The notes beneath the pieces are model-generated. The model saw only the letters and a program-made list of their open reading frames with translations. It had not been told where the DNA came from and searched no databases. From contig KZ111154.1 of assembly GCA_002077045.2 (NCBI GenBank), positions 1,060,410 to 1,102,054 on the forward strand: DNA of 41,645 nucleotides, in the 5' to 3' direction. Each line of letters opens with the position of its first letter. Positions within the stretch are counted from its first letter, which is position 1. Below are positions 1-9,084 of the stretch, piece by piece. Both the position numbers and the translations under genes were made by a program. The stretch comes from Rachicladosporium sp. CCFEE 5018. Its lineage: Eukaryota; Ascomycota; Dothideomycetes; Cladosporiales; Cladosporiaceae.

Positions 1-1038
1 CGGTTGCTCGCCCTTTGCAGGCTTCTTCGGTTTCGGTGGCGTCTTGAGCTTCTTCAGCTCGTCGATCTTCGCCTTTAATTCTACCACGGGCTTCTGCTCG
101 GCGTAATTGTCTTGGTTGATCTTGACGTACACCTCATTCAGATGCTTCACAGTATCCGTCTTGAGCGATTCCTCGTTTCCGTACTTATCGAAGCCCTGCG
201 AAAGCACACCATACTGCTTTCCCCAATCGCCGAGATAGTTCATCGAGAGCGCTTTCCATCCTGCACGCTCGTACAGCTTCACTAGGAAGCCGCCAATGAT
301 CGTACTCCGCAGATGACCGGTGTGAAACTCCTTTGCAATGTTGGGACTCGAATACTCTACAATAACCAATTTCTGTGGACTCGACGAATCCTTCGGATCT
401 TTGCGTCCGAGAAGCGAGTTGAAGCCATAGCCATCCTTCTTCGAGAGAATCGTTGGCAGCGTAAACCCAGCTAACGATCCTGGCTCAAAGAAGAAACGTA
501 CGAAAGTCTTGTCCGCTGTCGGGTTCGCAAGTAAAGGTGATGAGAACTTCTCCGCAATCTCCTTGGCAGTCTCATCTGGTTTCTTGCCTTTCAGTCGAAG
601 AGCGGGAACAGGCAGCACCAGATCGCCATGCTTAAGATCCAGAGTCCATGCTAATGCACCGTCGATGGCCTTCGGTTCTGCGCCAGTGATCTCCTGGACT
701 TGCTGGATGATGTGTGCTCGGTAAACGTCGACAGGATTGTTTTGAGGATACAGCAGGACATCTGGATGTGAAGGCAAGTCGGGTAGTCCGAGTTTCTGGA
801 GTTGCGATGTGATGTGCTGAAGTTGCGAGCTATCGCCATTGCTGTGCGCCATCCTGGTTTGAAATAGTGAATGAGGGTGCTGAAGTTGCTTTGGTCTTGC
901 AATCCGAGTAGAGTTCCGATCTGCCGACCATGCAGTCTGGTGAGTCAAGCTCCGAGTCAAAGCCTTTGCGAACGAAAACTCGCTGCAGGGAATTCGAGAG
1001 CGGGCCAAGGAGCGTGCGATTGAAGGCAAGTTAGTCAT
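1..1038 (-). CDS. Arginyl-tRNA synthetase, cytosolic/mitochondrial (5' part, runs off the window)
   Basis: Class I aminoacyl-tRNA synthetase that charges tRNA-Arg. The reverse strand is open from the window edge to an ATG at 852 and on, without a stop, to another ATG at 1038. From 852 the protein begins MAHSNGDSS, followed by an N-terminal additional domain, and then, near residue 170, the block EYSSPNIAKEFHTGHLRST, which carries the HIGH-type signature (HTGH) of ArgRS. The 62 residues between the two ATGs are rich in Arg, Ser and Ala and nearly free of acidic residues (starting MTNLPSIARSLARSR), as in a mitochondrial presequence. I infer one gene making two forms from two starts. The KMSKS region and anticodon domain lie outside the window. 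A Lys/Pro-rich stretch (KKLKTPPKPKKPAKG) sits at the edge. Family identity is confident; the use of both starts is inference. Confidence 0.9.
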   Translation of the reverse strand, partial: MTNLPSIARSLARSRIPCSEFSFAKALTRSLTHQTAWSADRNSTRIARPKQLQHPHSLFQTRMAHSNGDSSQLQHITSQLQKLGLPDLPSHPDVLLYPQNNPVDVYRAHIIQQVQEITGAEPKAIDGALAWTLDLKHGDLVLPVPALRLKGKKPDETAKEIAEKFSSPLLANPTADKTFVRFFFEPGSLAGFTLPTILSKKDGYGFNSLLGRKDPKDSSSPQKLVIVEYSSPNIAKEFHTGHLRSTIIGGFLVKLYERAGWKALSMNYLGDWGKQYGVLSQGFDKYGNEESLKTDTVKHLNEVYVKINQDNYAEQKPVVELKAKIDELKKLKTPPKPKKPAKGEQP

Positions 1039-1296
1039 GCACAAGATGGGAAGGGTACATGTAGCGGTGGCGAGAATAATTGGTAGTGTTTCTGATCGGG
1101 GTGGAACTGTGCATGTTGCAGACGGCGGAAGGAGGTCGCGAGATGTGGCGTTTTCACATTCGAGCCACAAGACGCCACAGCAAACATTCAGATGCCGTGT
1201 ATAGATCGGGACGGTCAGCGTGATCAAGTCAGCATCAACATGATACATATATACTTCATTAGACTGACGCAACGCTTACTGTGATCCATCTCTTCC

Positions 1297-3165
1297 TCAG
1301 CCCTCCCCAGCCCACCCCATACTCCCCCTCCCCTCATCACACACCCTCGCAAACTCCAACAGCACCCTATATACATACACTAACATATCTTCCCTCCTCA
1401 ACACCCTTTCCTTCCACTTCTTCCCAGCGCTCGCAATTTTCTCAGCAACCTCATCGTGTCCCTCTAAGCCCACCCTTTCATTCCGCAGAAAGTACTCCAT
1501 GATGCCGTACACATCCGCAAACGTGTTGTCCATGGGGACAAAGTGAATCCAGGGTATGAGACGAGAGTCGTGCCACTCGTTGTAGATGGTGGCTTTGATG
1601 GGTAATGATGTAGAGCCAAGGAATGCGAGGTAGCGGCCGGAGAAGCTGTTGCCATCGATGTCGGGGAGGTACTTGGCGGAGTATTGCGAGGACATGGGGA
1701 GTGCTTTGGCGACGTGGAAGTAAGGGTCTGTGTATGGACATGTAGGCGCATTGTTGTCGTTTGGGAAGCAGAGGAGATGCACTACTGCCGCATCGGACCA
1801 TTTTGCTAGCCAGGGTGCAATAGCGCCAGAGGATGCGAGAGGGTAAGAGTCCTTGCTAGGCAGCACGAAGTTCGGAGGCGTGAGGCCAGACTCTGCCAAA
1901 GCCACGGAGGTACTGTTGACCATACTTACGAAGCGGTGACGCTGGAAGCGAATCCAGTTCTCGGCCTTGTTGCGGCCACCACTCGCGCTGCCACGCCAGA
2001 CAAGCTTGTCCTCTTTGCTTGACCACGATGTGCCGTGAGAGTCGCCACCGGAGTAAAAGGGATCTTTGGTCCAGTACATAGCTGCTGGCAGGAGAATCTC
2101 GTTATTCATAGGCAGCTTTGAGCCGCCAAAGAGCGGGAAGAACTTCTTGGTGTTCGCAATCGAGATTGGCTCGACGAAGGTGCCGTGAAGGCCTTGCAGA
2201 TGCCCGTTGTCGCACGGAGACTTGGCGAGAGTCCAGTTATGGACGTAGCCTTCATACGAATGGTCTGGGAAGCCGACTGGCAAGGGCGGAGGGGTGTCGA
2301 ACTGGGTGTCGATGTATGCCTCTCGTGCTTGGCTTTCTGGTGGGCAGCCGACTACCACCTGTGGCCAGTACGGGCCTATGCCATTGAATCCTGGGTCGAA
2401 GTCTGCTGGTGGGTGAATGTCGAGATCTGACAGGCTATGGTACTCTGTCCTGAGCTGCTCCGCGGGTACATCTTTCCTTTCCTTTCGTGCTGTCGCCATG
2501 TACCCATCGATCTCCTCCCACGGCACAACCATCCGACTTTCGTCCATTTCATTGATCGGCACATCCACGTCCGGCAGCCAGCCACCCTCAGCAATGACAG
2601 TCGCGATCATGTCTTGCCACAGATCCATCCAATCCCGCTGAGGGATGTCTGTCCGCTGTGTGACATTCCCACTCCGCACGCTGATCCTGTGGATGTATGT
2701 GTTTGCCTGCTCTCGGATCTGCTTCGCTGGCACGCCCCAGAAGGGATTGAGGTCATCGTAGATCTGATCGAAGAAATCCTCCACGATCAAGGCGCTGTGG
2801 TTCTGCGCGAAGGCATACCATTTGTCGAAGCCGGGGGGTGGTCTTCGCCCTCGTCTGCGACGATATGCGCGAGCCGCATCCTCCAGAGAGTGCGTCTCGC
2901 GAGTCAAAAGAGCATCAAAGTCCTTTTGCGCCGAGGCGATCAAGCGATCAATGGGGTGGTCGCCGGCCGGAGTCGAGTGTGTCGGAGTCGTCTTTGGCGG
3001 CTTTGTATTTCCAGACTGCCGCCATGATGGTACACCAGGAACGTGGAAGCGCTGCGGCACATCATAGGATGTTGCTAGCAGCCATAGCAGGACAACTGAG
3101 CACGCCGCAGCGAGGACCATCTGGGTGAAGCGGGAGTTCAATGCCGGGGCGGAGATGAGGGGCAT
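1297..3165 (-). CDS. CAP10-domain glycosyltransferase, family GT90
   Basis: Single-exon type II membrane protein of 622 residues. A short cytoplasmic N-terminus is followed by one membrane anchor at about residues 15-33 (MVLAAACSVVLLWLLA), then a Pro/Thr-rich stem and a luminal domain. Family blocks visible are KLVWRGSASGGRN near the middle, DIDGNSFSGRYLAFLGS, and SRLIPWIHFVPMDNTFADVYGIMEYF-like sequence towards the end. These match the CAP10/DUF821 (GT90) family, which includes the cryptococcal capsule-associated protein CAP10 and animal protein O-glucosyl/xylosyltransferases. The likely site is the Golgi or ER, and the likely activity is sugar transfer to a cell-wall glycan or glycoprotein; donor and acceptor cannot be read from the sequence. 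I chose the ATG at 3165. The gene is divergent from the p24 gene with about 260 nt between start codons. Confidence 0.85.
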   Translation of the reverse strand: MPLISAPALNSRFTQMVLAAACSVVLLWLLATSYDVPQRFHVPGVPSWRQSGNTKPPKTTPTHSTPAGDHPIDRLIASAQKDFDALLTRETHSLEDAARAYRRRRGRRPPPGFDKWYAFAQNHSALIVEDFFDQIYDDLNPFWGVPAKQIREQANTYIHRISVRSGNVTQRTDIPQRDWMDLWQDMIATVIAEGGWLPDVDVPINEMDESRMVVPWEEIDGYMATARKERKDVPAEQLRTEYHSLSDLDIHPPADFDPGFNGIGPYWPQVVVGCPPESQAREAYIDTQFDTPPPLPVGFPDHSYEGYVHNWTLAKSPCDNGHLQGLHGTFVEPISIANTKKFFPLFGGSKLPMNNEILLPAAMYWTKDPFYSGGDSHGTSWSSKEDKLVWRGSASGGRNKAENWIRFQRHRFVSMVNSTSVALAESGLTPPNFVLPSKDSYPLASSGAIAPWLAKWSDAAVVHLLCFPNDNNAPTCPYTDPYFHVAKALPMSSQYSAKYLPDIDGNSFSGRYLAFLGSTSLPIKATIYNEWHDSRLIPWIHFVPMDNTFADVYGIMEYFLRNERVGLEGHDEVAEKIASAGKKWKERVLRREDMLVYVYRVLLEFARVCDEGRGSMGWAGEG

Positions 3166-3423
3166 AGTCAACGGCCAGATGGGTCATCGCAGATGGGGTC
3201 GCTGTCTGGACCGTGGCGACATGGTCGTACACTCCCCCAATGTGCGACCTGAGACGGGGATTGTACAGTATCGGCTGCGGCGTATCGAGGTTCATCTCGT
3301 ATTCTCAGCCATTGAACACACGTGGCTGTCGACCCTAACCCTACTACAGACACACGTCCCGAACCACATCTCCTCGAACACCCCCCCTCCTCTATCATAG
3401 AGCTGATCCACCGTCCCGCCACC
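3166..3423. promoter_or_regulatory. Divergent promoter region between the GT90 and Erv25 genes
   Basis: This 258 nt gap lies between two outward-facing start codons and must hold both promoters and leaders. The Erv25 side ends in a pyrimidine-rich stretch and CCACCATGG, a strong initiation context. I see no clear TATA box. Both products act in the secretory pathway, so shared control is possible but not shown. Confidence 0.5.
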
Positions 3424-4138
3424 ATGGCCTCACCTCTCACTCTCCTCCGGCTTCTCCTCACCTTCATCCTCCCCCTCCTCACCTTCGCCCTCAAGTTCGA
3501 TATCCAAGCCCACCCCGGTCACGAATCCGCCAGCAAGGAACGCTGCATCCGCAACTTCGTCGCCAAGGACCAACTCGTGGTCGTCACGGCCAAGATCAGC
3601 GGCAGCAGGGGCGATGGCATGGTCCTGAATCTTCACGTAAGCCCTTTCCCATAGCTTACTACAGGGCGCGCGCTGACACGTGACTGCATAGATCAAGGAT
3701 GCAATCGGTAACGACTACGCCCGGCCCCGCGACGTCGCAGGCGAGAACCGCTACGCCTTCACCTCCCACTCCGACTCCGCCTTCGACGTCTGCTTTGAGA
3801 ACATCCTCACTGCGACCCACCCTGTGATGTCGCCTTCACGATCCGTGGAGCTCGACATCGACATCGGCGCCGACGCAAAGGACTGGAGTGCGATCCAGGC
3901 TGGGGAGAAGCTCAAGCCTGTCGAAGCTGAGCTGCGACGGGTGGCAGAGGTCGCGAACGAGGTTGTGAACGAGCTGGAGTACTTGCGGACGCGGGAGATC
4001 AAGCTACGGGATACCAATGAAAGCACGAACGAGCGCGTGAAGTGGTTTGCTGTGGGAGTCATGGGCACGCTTGTCGGACTGGGAGCGTGGCAGATTGTGT
4101 ATTTGAGGGCGTACTTCCGAAGCAAGCACTTGATTTGA
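3424..4138 (+). CDS. erv25: p24-family COPII cargo receptor, Erv25 type
   Basis: Two exons (3424-3636, 3692-4138) joined over a 55 nt GT-AG intron give 219 residues. Order: a signal peptide ending near FALKF; a GOLD domain with the two expected cysteines (ERCIRNF and FDVCFENI); a coiled-coil region (VEAELRRVAEVANEVVNELEYL); a single membrane span (WFAVGVMGTLVGLGAWQIVYL); and a short cytosolic tail, LRAYFRSKHLI. That tail, with an aromatic residue and a K near the end, is typical of the p24-delta member Erv25. Such proteins shuttle between ER and Golgi in p24 complexes and help load cargo, such as GPI-anchored proteins, into COPII vesicles. The length fits the family. It is divergent from a GT90 glycosyltransferase, also a secretory-pathway enzyme. 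Confidence 0.92.
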
Positions 4139-4566
4139 GGCACTAGTCTCCGAATGGCTATCAGACAGGCACTCAGAGCGCATGATCGGTGTCACGACCG
4201 AAAAGCAACGAGACCAGAGGGAGAGTGTGGTGACCCCAGTCATGACAGCACAGGACTCAGATGGTGCGACTCTGCAGTGGCTACTCGCTTGCAAGGATCC
4301 GCAGGATGTCTCGCACTGGCAAGCGCAAAGCGCTAAAGGGCGGACTCGGCATACCAATAAGTCCAGCTCGTATTTTAAAGGCACAGCCGTCTGACCATAC
4401 GCGATGTGCGTGAATACAAAAGTAATCAATCTACCAGACTCCTTACATTTGAACGGAGCAGACAAACTACACAACTTAGTATGGTCACCGTAAAGGTTAC
4501 CAGGTCTCTAGGTCAAGTACACCCTCCTTTTCGACAGTCTCAGGAAATCGTGCTCTCTTCCACCCA
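4139..4566. other. Convergent intergenic region
   Basis: This is the 3' flank between Erv25 (+) and the repeat protein gene (-), so it should hold both transcript ends. I see no credible ORF, RNA gene or repeat in it. Confidence 0.6.
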
Positions 4567-5661
4567 TCAATTGTCACCACCACAACCCAACTTCCTCGCC
4601 ACCCCCTTCACTGCCACCTGCCCGCCACACTCCTCCCCATCCGTCTCTTCTAATGCCGCATCAACGCCCCCCCACTGCACCGCCTCCTTTCCCTTACTGT
4701 TCTTCCTCCTCCCCTCACTACAGTCAGACACACTCTTGCAGCTATCGCTCCTCCCCGCCTCAACGGCTGCAGGTGTGTGGTGACTGGCAGAAGTGCAATC
4801 ACACCACCTAGTGATCGCGATGTGGTTATCGCAGGGCGGGTAGCCAAGTAGAGTGCAGACGCAGTCTTGATTTCTGGACCTGTGAGACTTTGTGACTGGC
4901 GTGGCAGGCACGAGGGGAGAGTCTGAGGCGTGCGGTGAAGGGCAAGGGGTCTGAGAGGGACGGCGTGGCCCAGGTGTCGCGGTAGGTGAGCGCTCTGGCG
5001 GCGTCTTAGGTTGGATCTTGGTGGTGAGTGGAGCGGAGGGCAGAGGATTCGTGCGAGGAATAGTTAAAGAGCGGCGCAACGATTGGGGTACAGGTTCACT
5101 AGGTTGCGATGTTGAACCAGATGTTGTAGGTGGGACCTGCGGCTGCGATTGCTTGCGCGCTGGGACTGCAGACAACGAGTCGATGCGTTGCAGGTCTCCC
5201 TGCGAGGGGTTCCGCGTTGGGGTACTGGAGGACGACTCGGTCTTCGCCAAATTGGCCTGCGACTGCTTCCGTGCAAATATCGCAAGAACCGGGTCCGTCG
5301 GCTTCAGATCGGTTCGCGATGGCTTGCGCGGCGGAGTGCCGGACGAAGACTCGGCCTTCGTTGGATCGATCTGCGACTGCTTTTGTGCTGGAGTTGCAGC
5401 CTTCGATTCCGTCGTCGTCACGTCGGTCCGCGAAGGCTTCCGACTCGGGGTAGCAGACGTAGACCCTTTTTGCGTCAAGCCGTCTTTGGAACTTTTTGCT
5501 GACGGGGAGCCGTCCTGTTGGCCTCCCAAAAAGTGAGTTTGGGGACGCTGTCGTCGGGTCGCCGGGATCTGACCCGCACCGAAAGGAACCGGGTCGTATA
5601 GGGGGCTCACCTTCTTGTGAAAGAGCCCTCTGAGCGCAGGTTGCGGTAGGAAGTCGTCCAT
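4567..5661 (-). CDS. Unknown low-complexity protein with 19-residue tandem repeats
   Basis: A single open frame of 364 residues begins MDDFLPQPALRG at an ATG. I do not recognise the family. After an ordered-looking 50-residue N-terminus come seven tandem 19-residue units (residues 51-183) rich in Ser, Thr, Lys and Gln. A Pro/Ser-rich disordered stretch follows, with SPT, SPH and TPP-type sites that could be phosphorylated. At about residues 258-282 there is a short cysteine cluster (CVCTLLGYPPCD, then WCDC), possibly a small metal-binding or disulfide knot. The C-terminus is charged and Gly-rich. No signal peptide or membrane span is visible. The reverse complement is also open for 172 codons, but the minus frame is longer and has the better start. 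It may be a real disordered protein or a fast-evolving orphan; an intron near the 3' end is possible. Confidence 0.55.
   Translation of the reverse strand: MDDFLPQPALRGLFHKKVSPLYDPVPFGAGQIPATRRQRPQTHFLGGQQDGSPSAKSSKDGLTQKGSTSATPSRKPSRTDVTTTESKAATPAQKQSQIDPTKAESSSGTPPRKPSRTDLKPTDPVLAIFARKQSQANLAKTESSSSTPTRNPSQGDLQRIDSLSAVPARKQSQPQVPPTTSGSTSQPSEPVPQSLRRSLTIPRTNPLPSAPLTTKIQPKTPPERSPTATPGPRRPSQTPCPSPHASDSPLVPATPVTKSHRSRNQDCVCTLLGYPPCDNHIAITRWCDCTSASHHTPAAVEAGRSDSCKSVSDCSEGRRKNSKGKEAVQWGGVDAALEETDGEECGGQVAVKGVARKLGCGGDN
5113..5511 (-). repeat. Seven 57-nt tandem coding repeats (19 residues each)
   Basis: Within the unknown protein, seven consecutive 19-residue units keep register without gaps. 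The core alternates between a KPSRTD type (units 2 and 4, with NPSQGD in 6) and a KQSQ type (units 3, 5 and 7). Unit 1 is the most diverged. The alternation suggests that a 38-residue pair (114 nt) was the last unit to be duplicated. Confidence 0.75.
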
Positions 5662-5722
5662 TCCGGCTGGGATTAGGCGAGCTGGCGATCGCTGGGTTGG
5701 CTCTTGACTTGTTAGCTTGTGT

Positions 5723-6822
5723 TCATTGCGAGGTGACAGGAGTGGCGAGGTGGCCTACTGGATGCAGGCCTTGAGTCTGCCGTGCCGTCGTTCTGAGCGA
5801 TCTCCTCCTCCGGCTCAGGCTCGCTCTCTGGCACTGCGAATAAAGCACAGCAAGCTGAGTATCGAAGTGCTCGTGCCACTTGCACGCCTCCCCAACCCTT
5901 TCGTCGAGGTTGAGATCACGAGCATGCAGCATCAGCGCTTCCGCGAAGTCGACCGTCAGGTCGCCACCCTTGGCTAGCACCGCACGCATGCTGCCCGAGA
6001 GCTTCACCTCATGAGCGACACGCTACGCCGCAGTCGACATCAGAAAACTTCGCATCGGGTTGGCAGTGTCTGTGTTCATGTACACGTACTCCAGGCGGTA
6101 TGGCGCCGCAGTGAGTGAATGTTGCGCGTAGTAACCTCTGATCAGGTCCATGACTGTGGTAGAGGTAAGCGAGACTTCAGACCTGGAGACATGATCAGAA
6201 CACAGAATACCTTGTTCCCGAGCTCCTCCATCATCCACCGCTTGCTCAGACAATACACTCCCAAGTAATGCGTCAGAGCGTGGAAGTCCTCCGCGCCAGC
6301 TCCCGTCAAGTTGCCAAACGCCCCGGTGTACAGATACTGCATCCACACCTTGAATGTGAATTCCTCAACGTCCGCAAAGCGCACTGGCTCGCTCTTGTCG
6401 TGAGTAGCCAGCAGCTGTGCGAAGAATGGCGATGCCGCTTTCAGCGTCTGTGTGGGAATGTCGTGCCTTTTGCGAGACGACCCGATGAGTAAGGTCGTCG
6501 TTGTACCGATCTGTTCGAACGCTGCATCGTCCGCATTCCAGCCTGGACCGGACTCGGGCTCCTCGATAAGTATCACAGCTGAGTCTGCGCGAGGTGTCGG
6601 ATCAAGGTCAACTGCCTGATCCACAGCTGAGGCAAAGTGGGCACGTTCGGCATGACGAATCGAAGGGCATTCGACTGTGGGCGTGATGGAGCCTTCGGAT
6701 CCTGGACGCGAGCCGCGGCTGAGAGGCGCGAGGTCGTCTACGTGTTCGACGTGGGTGTGGCGGAGGGATGATGATGAGGAGTGCTTCTTGGTGACGTACG
6801 GGTGCACGATATTGAGAGACAT
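5723..6822 (-). pseudogene. BTB/POZ-domain protein gene, apparently disabled
   Basis: From an ATG at 6822, a Ser-rich N-terminal region leads into a BTB/POZ domain at about residues 100-205, with ASPFFAQLLA, FKVWMQYLYTG and the helix ending in GNK. Downstream, the family's usual continuation is present: VMDLIRGYY, YRLEYVYMNT, MRSFLMSTAA. Two lesions are seen. The obvious 57 nt intron (6154-6210, GTATTC to CACAG) joins out of frame and runs into a stop; only a weaker donor, GTGTTC at 6203, restores the frame. Then a TAG at 6023-6025 falls where this family normally has Tyr before Arg-Val, and the same frame continues with MRAVLAKGGDLTVDFAEAL to a TGA at 5723. If it were intact, it would be a fungal BTB protein of unknown partner. 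Truncated but expressed protein, readthrough or base error are the alternatives. Confidence 0.65.
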
Positions 6823-7179
6823 TGCGGCTGACAGCTTAGGAACTTGCCAGGTTCAATGCAGGGCTTCGCGATATTGGCGTCTTTGATGGCGCTTCAGTGT
6901 CGGCCGCGTAAGTGGAGATATGAAAATGGGCGTGTGCGCGGATGGAAAGAATGCTAAGCGAAACAATGAGATGAAAGGATGCCTCACGGCTTGCAGACTT
7001 CCAGTGCAGACATGTCGTGAAGAAATGCGAAGTTTGAGGTTGACGGGAACTGGATCGATCGAGTCTGCAGGACTTGCACTTGCTTCGACTTAATGTAACG
7101 GTCCTTCACAGCATCCGATGCGATCTTGCCGTCTGCTGGTGACCTGCGCTTGACTCTCCGTTCCGATGCGTCTCGCCAC
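6823..7179. other. Intergenic region upstream of the BTB gene
   Basis: This stretch holds the 3' flank of the aldehyde dehydrogenase gene and the upstream region of the BTB gene, both on the minus strand. I see nothing coding and no recognisable element. Confidence 0.5.
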
Positions 7180-8667
7180 TTACACTCCGCTATCCTTCCC
7201 ATGATAAGTAATGAACTTATCCTTCAGAAACTCCTCAAGTCCCCAATGCGCATTCTGCCTCCCCCATCCACTACCTTTCACTCCGCCCTGTGGTCCAGTC
7301 CAGCTGGTGTACACACTGATGCTATTGACATGCACCTGCCCATACTCCAGCTCTCTGCCCAACTTCAACGCTCGCTCCATATTCTCACTATGAATCGTAG
7401 CGTTCAGCCCGTAAGCCGAAGCGTTCGCAATCTTCACTGCCTCAGCGTCCGAGGAGACGACGTAGAGCGATGCTGAAGGGGAGAAGGTTTCTTCGTCGAG
7501 GATTTGGAGGTCGGGGTTGGCGTTGGCGGGTATGAGGACGATGCTTGGTTTCAGTCCATTCTTAGCTGCGTAGTCTGGCGCACCGACAAGGAACTCAGCG
7601 CCGTTCGCTTGCGCATCTTTCAGGATCGCAAGACCTTTCTCAGCGATCCCGGCGTGTATGGCTGTGCCACCCTGCTCATTCGAGACCATCTTCACGAGCA
7701 ACTCCTGAAATTGCTTTGCGACCTTTTCGAGCACAATGATCCGTTCCGTGCTAAAGCAGATCTGTCCGTGATGCAGCACAGCGCCTTTCGCGCACAGTAC
7801 TGCAGCTTTTACTAGGTTCGCATCGTCGAGCACAATCGCAGGGCACTTCCCTCCCAGCTCCATGAGCACAGGCTTGAGGTACTTCGCAGCCGTCGCGCCA
7901 ATGATCCTTCCCACAGCCGCAGACCCAATGAACTCAATCTTCCTAATATGCGGATTCGCAATCAGTGCCTCCGTAATCTCCGCCGCCTCTTCCCTCGAAC
8001 TCGAAAGCGAGTTCAGCACGCCGGGCGGCAACCCAGCCTCATGATAGATATCCACTATCATGCTGTGCGTGAGAGGTGAGAGCTCACTACTCTTCAACAC
8101 AACGGTACACCCCGCGCCAACCGCGCTCGTCACAGCCCTGGTAGCCAGCACCAACGCAGCATTCCAAGGCGGTATAACCAGCACCGGGCCCACAGGCTCT
8201 TTGAACACGAACGCAAACGTATCGGGCTTGTCTATGGTGGGAATCTCGCCCCTGATCTGTGATACACAACTCGCAATCTCCCGCATATACCCCACCGTTG
8301 TGACGACGTTGTTGATCGCCCATCCTTCCGCACAGGCCGTTTCATCTTTCTGCGCTTTGATGAGCTCGGCTTTGCGCTGCTCGAAGAGCGAGGCGGCGCG
8401 CAGGATGATGTCGCGGCGCGTGTTGGCTGAGGCGCGTTTCCAGCCCGAGCGGCCTGTGTCCAAGGTGGTGCCGGAGAAGGCTTCCCATGCTGCGTTGCAG
8501 GCTGCGGAGCAGTCGGCGGTCGTGGCGGAGGCGTAGTGGTGAATCGGTGTGTCGGCGTCGGGGGAGTTGAAAACGGGCTTCAGGCGGGAGTCGTCGAGGG
8601 GAAGGGGTGAGCCGTTGATGAAGGAGGGGACTGCTTTGCGGCCTTTAGAGGTCTCGTGGAGGGGCAT
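7180..8667 (-). CDS. NAD(P)-dependent aldehyde dehydrogenase (aromatic-aldehyde type)
   Basis: Single-exon gene of 495 residues, the usual length for the superfamily. It oxidises an aldehyde to the acid with NAD(P)+. Visible are the cofactor-fold block VGPVLVIPPWNAALVLATRA with TVVLKSSELSPLT, FIGSAAVGR, the general-base motif MELGGK (Glu270), the nucleophile motif GQICFST (Cys304), EETFSPSASLYV and the C-terminal GGVKGSGWGRQNAHWGLEEF. Overall it looks closest to the vanillin/salicylaldehyde dehydrogenase group, as judged from the WNAALVLATRA and HHGQICFST neighbourhoods; the substrate is inferred. No targeting signal or PTS1 is seen, so it is probably cytosolic. I chose the ATG at 8667; there is no in-frame ATG just upstream. 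The gene stands alone, with no other aromatic-catabolism gene beside it. Confidence 0.88.
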   Translation of the reverse strand: MPLHETSKGRKAVPSFINGSPLPLDDSRLKPVFNSPDADTPIHHYASATTADCSAACNAAWEAFSGTTLDTGRSGWKRASANTRRDIILRAASLFEQRKAELIKAQKDETACAEGWAINNVVTTVGYMREIASCVSQIRGEIPTIDKPDTFAFVFKEPVGPVLVIPPWNAALVLATRAVTSAVGAGCTVVLKSSELSPLTHSMIVDIYHEAGLPPGVLNSLSSSREEAAEITEALIANPHIRKIEFIGSAAVGRIIGATAAKYLKPVLMELGGKCPAIVLDDANLVKAAVLCAKGAVLHHGQICFSTERIIVLEKVAKQFQELLVKMVSNEQGGTAIHAGIAEKGLAILKDAQANGAEFLVGAPDYAAKNGLKPSIVLIPANANPDLQILDEETFSPSASLYVVSSDAEAVKIANASAYGLNATIHSENMERALKLGRELEYGQVHVNSISVYTSWTGPQGGVKGSGWGRQNAHWGLEEFLKDKFITYHGKDSGV

Positions 8668-9084
8668 GGCTATGGCTCTGTCTATGGGCTGGTGAGTAAG
8701 CTCGTTCGGTCTGGGCACACTGATGTCAAGGAAGAGAAGGCCTGACGGTAGAGGAGAGAGAGCTGTACTACCTGATCCCTACGAGCTACAACCCCTTGGT
8801 GCGTTCCTGTGCCTCATGCATGCAATATGAGCGATGTCATGCAGTAGCAAGGATGAGCGACTGCAGCACCGGTACTTGAAGATGAGCTGCGCGCGACCGA
8901 GAGGCCCCCACTGTGCCGAAACCGGAAGGAGCAGAAATGCATCACGTGACGGTTCAAGTCATGAGTGTTTTATTCTCATGATATTAGAATGTTGTTAGGT
9001 TTGATTAGGACGTGTGTGATACAAGGAGCAGTCGCTTAGAACAGTGCTGTGATGTACAGAGAAATAGCAGGGCCGAGGGACAGC
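8668..9084. other. Promoter side of the aldehyde dehydrogenase gene and 3' flank side of HAS1
   Basis: This 417 nt gap holds the upstream region of the aldehyde dehydrogenase gene and the transcript end of the helicase gene, both on the minus strand. I see no ORF or repeat worth naming. Confidence 0.5.

Noticed and set aside
5018..5536. A 172-codon plus-strand frame opposite the repeat protein
   Set aside because: It is the complement of the 57-nt repeats and shows repeats for that reason only; the minus frame is longer and has a better start.
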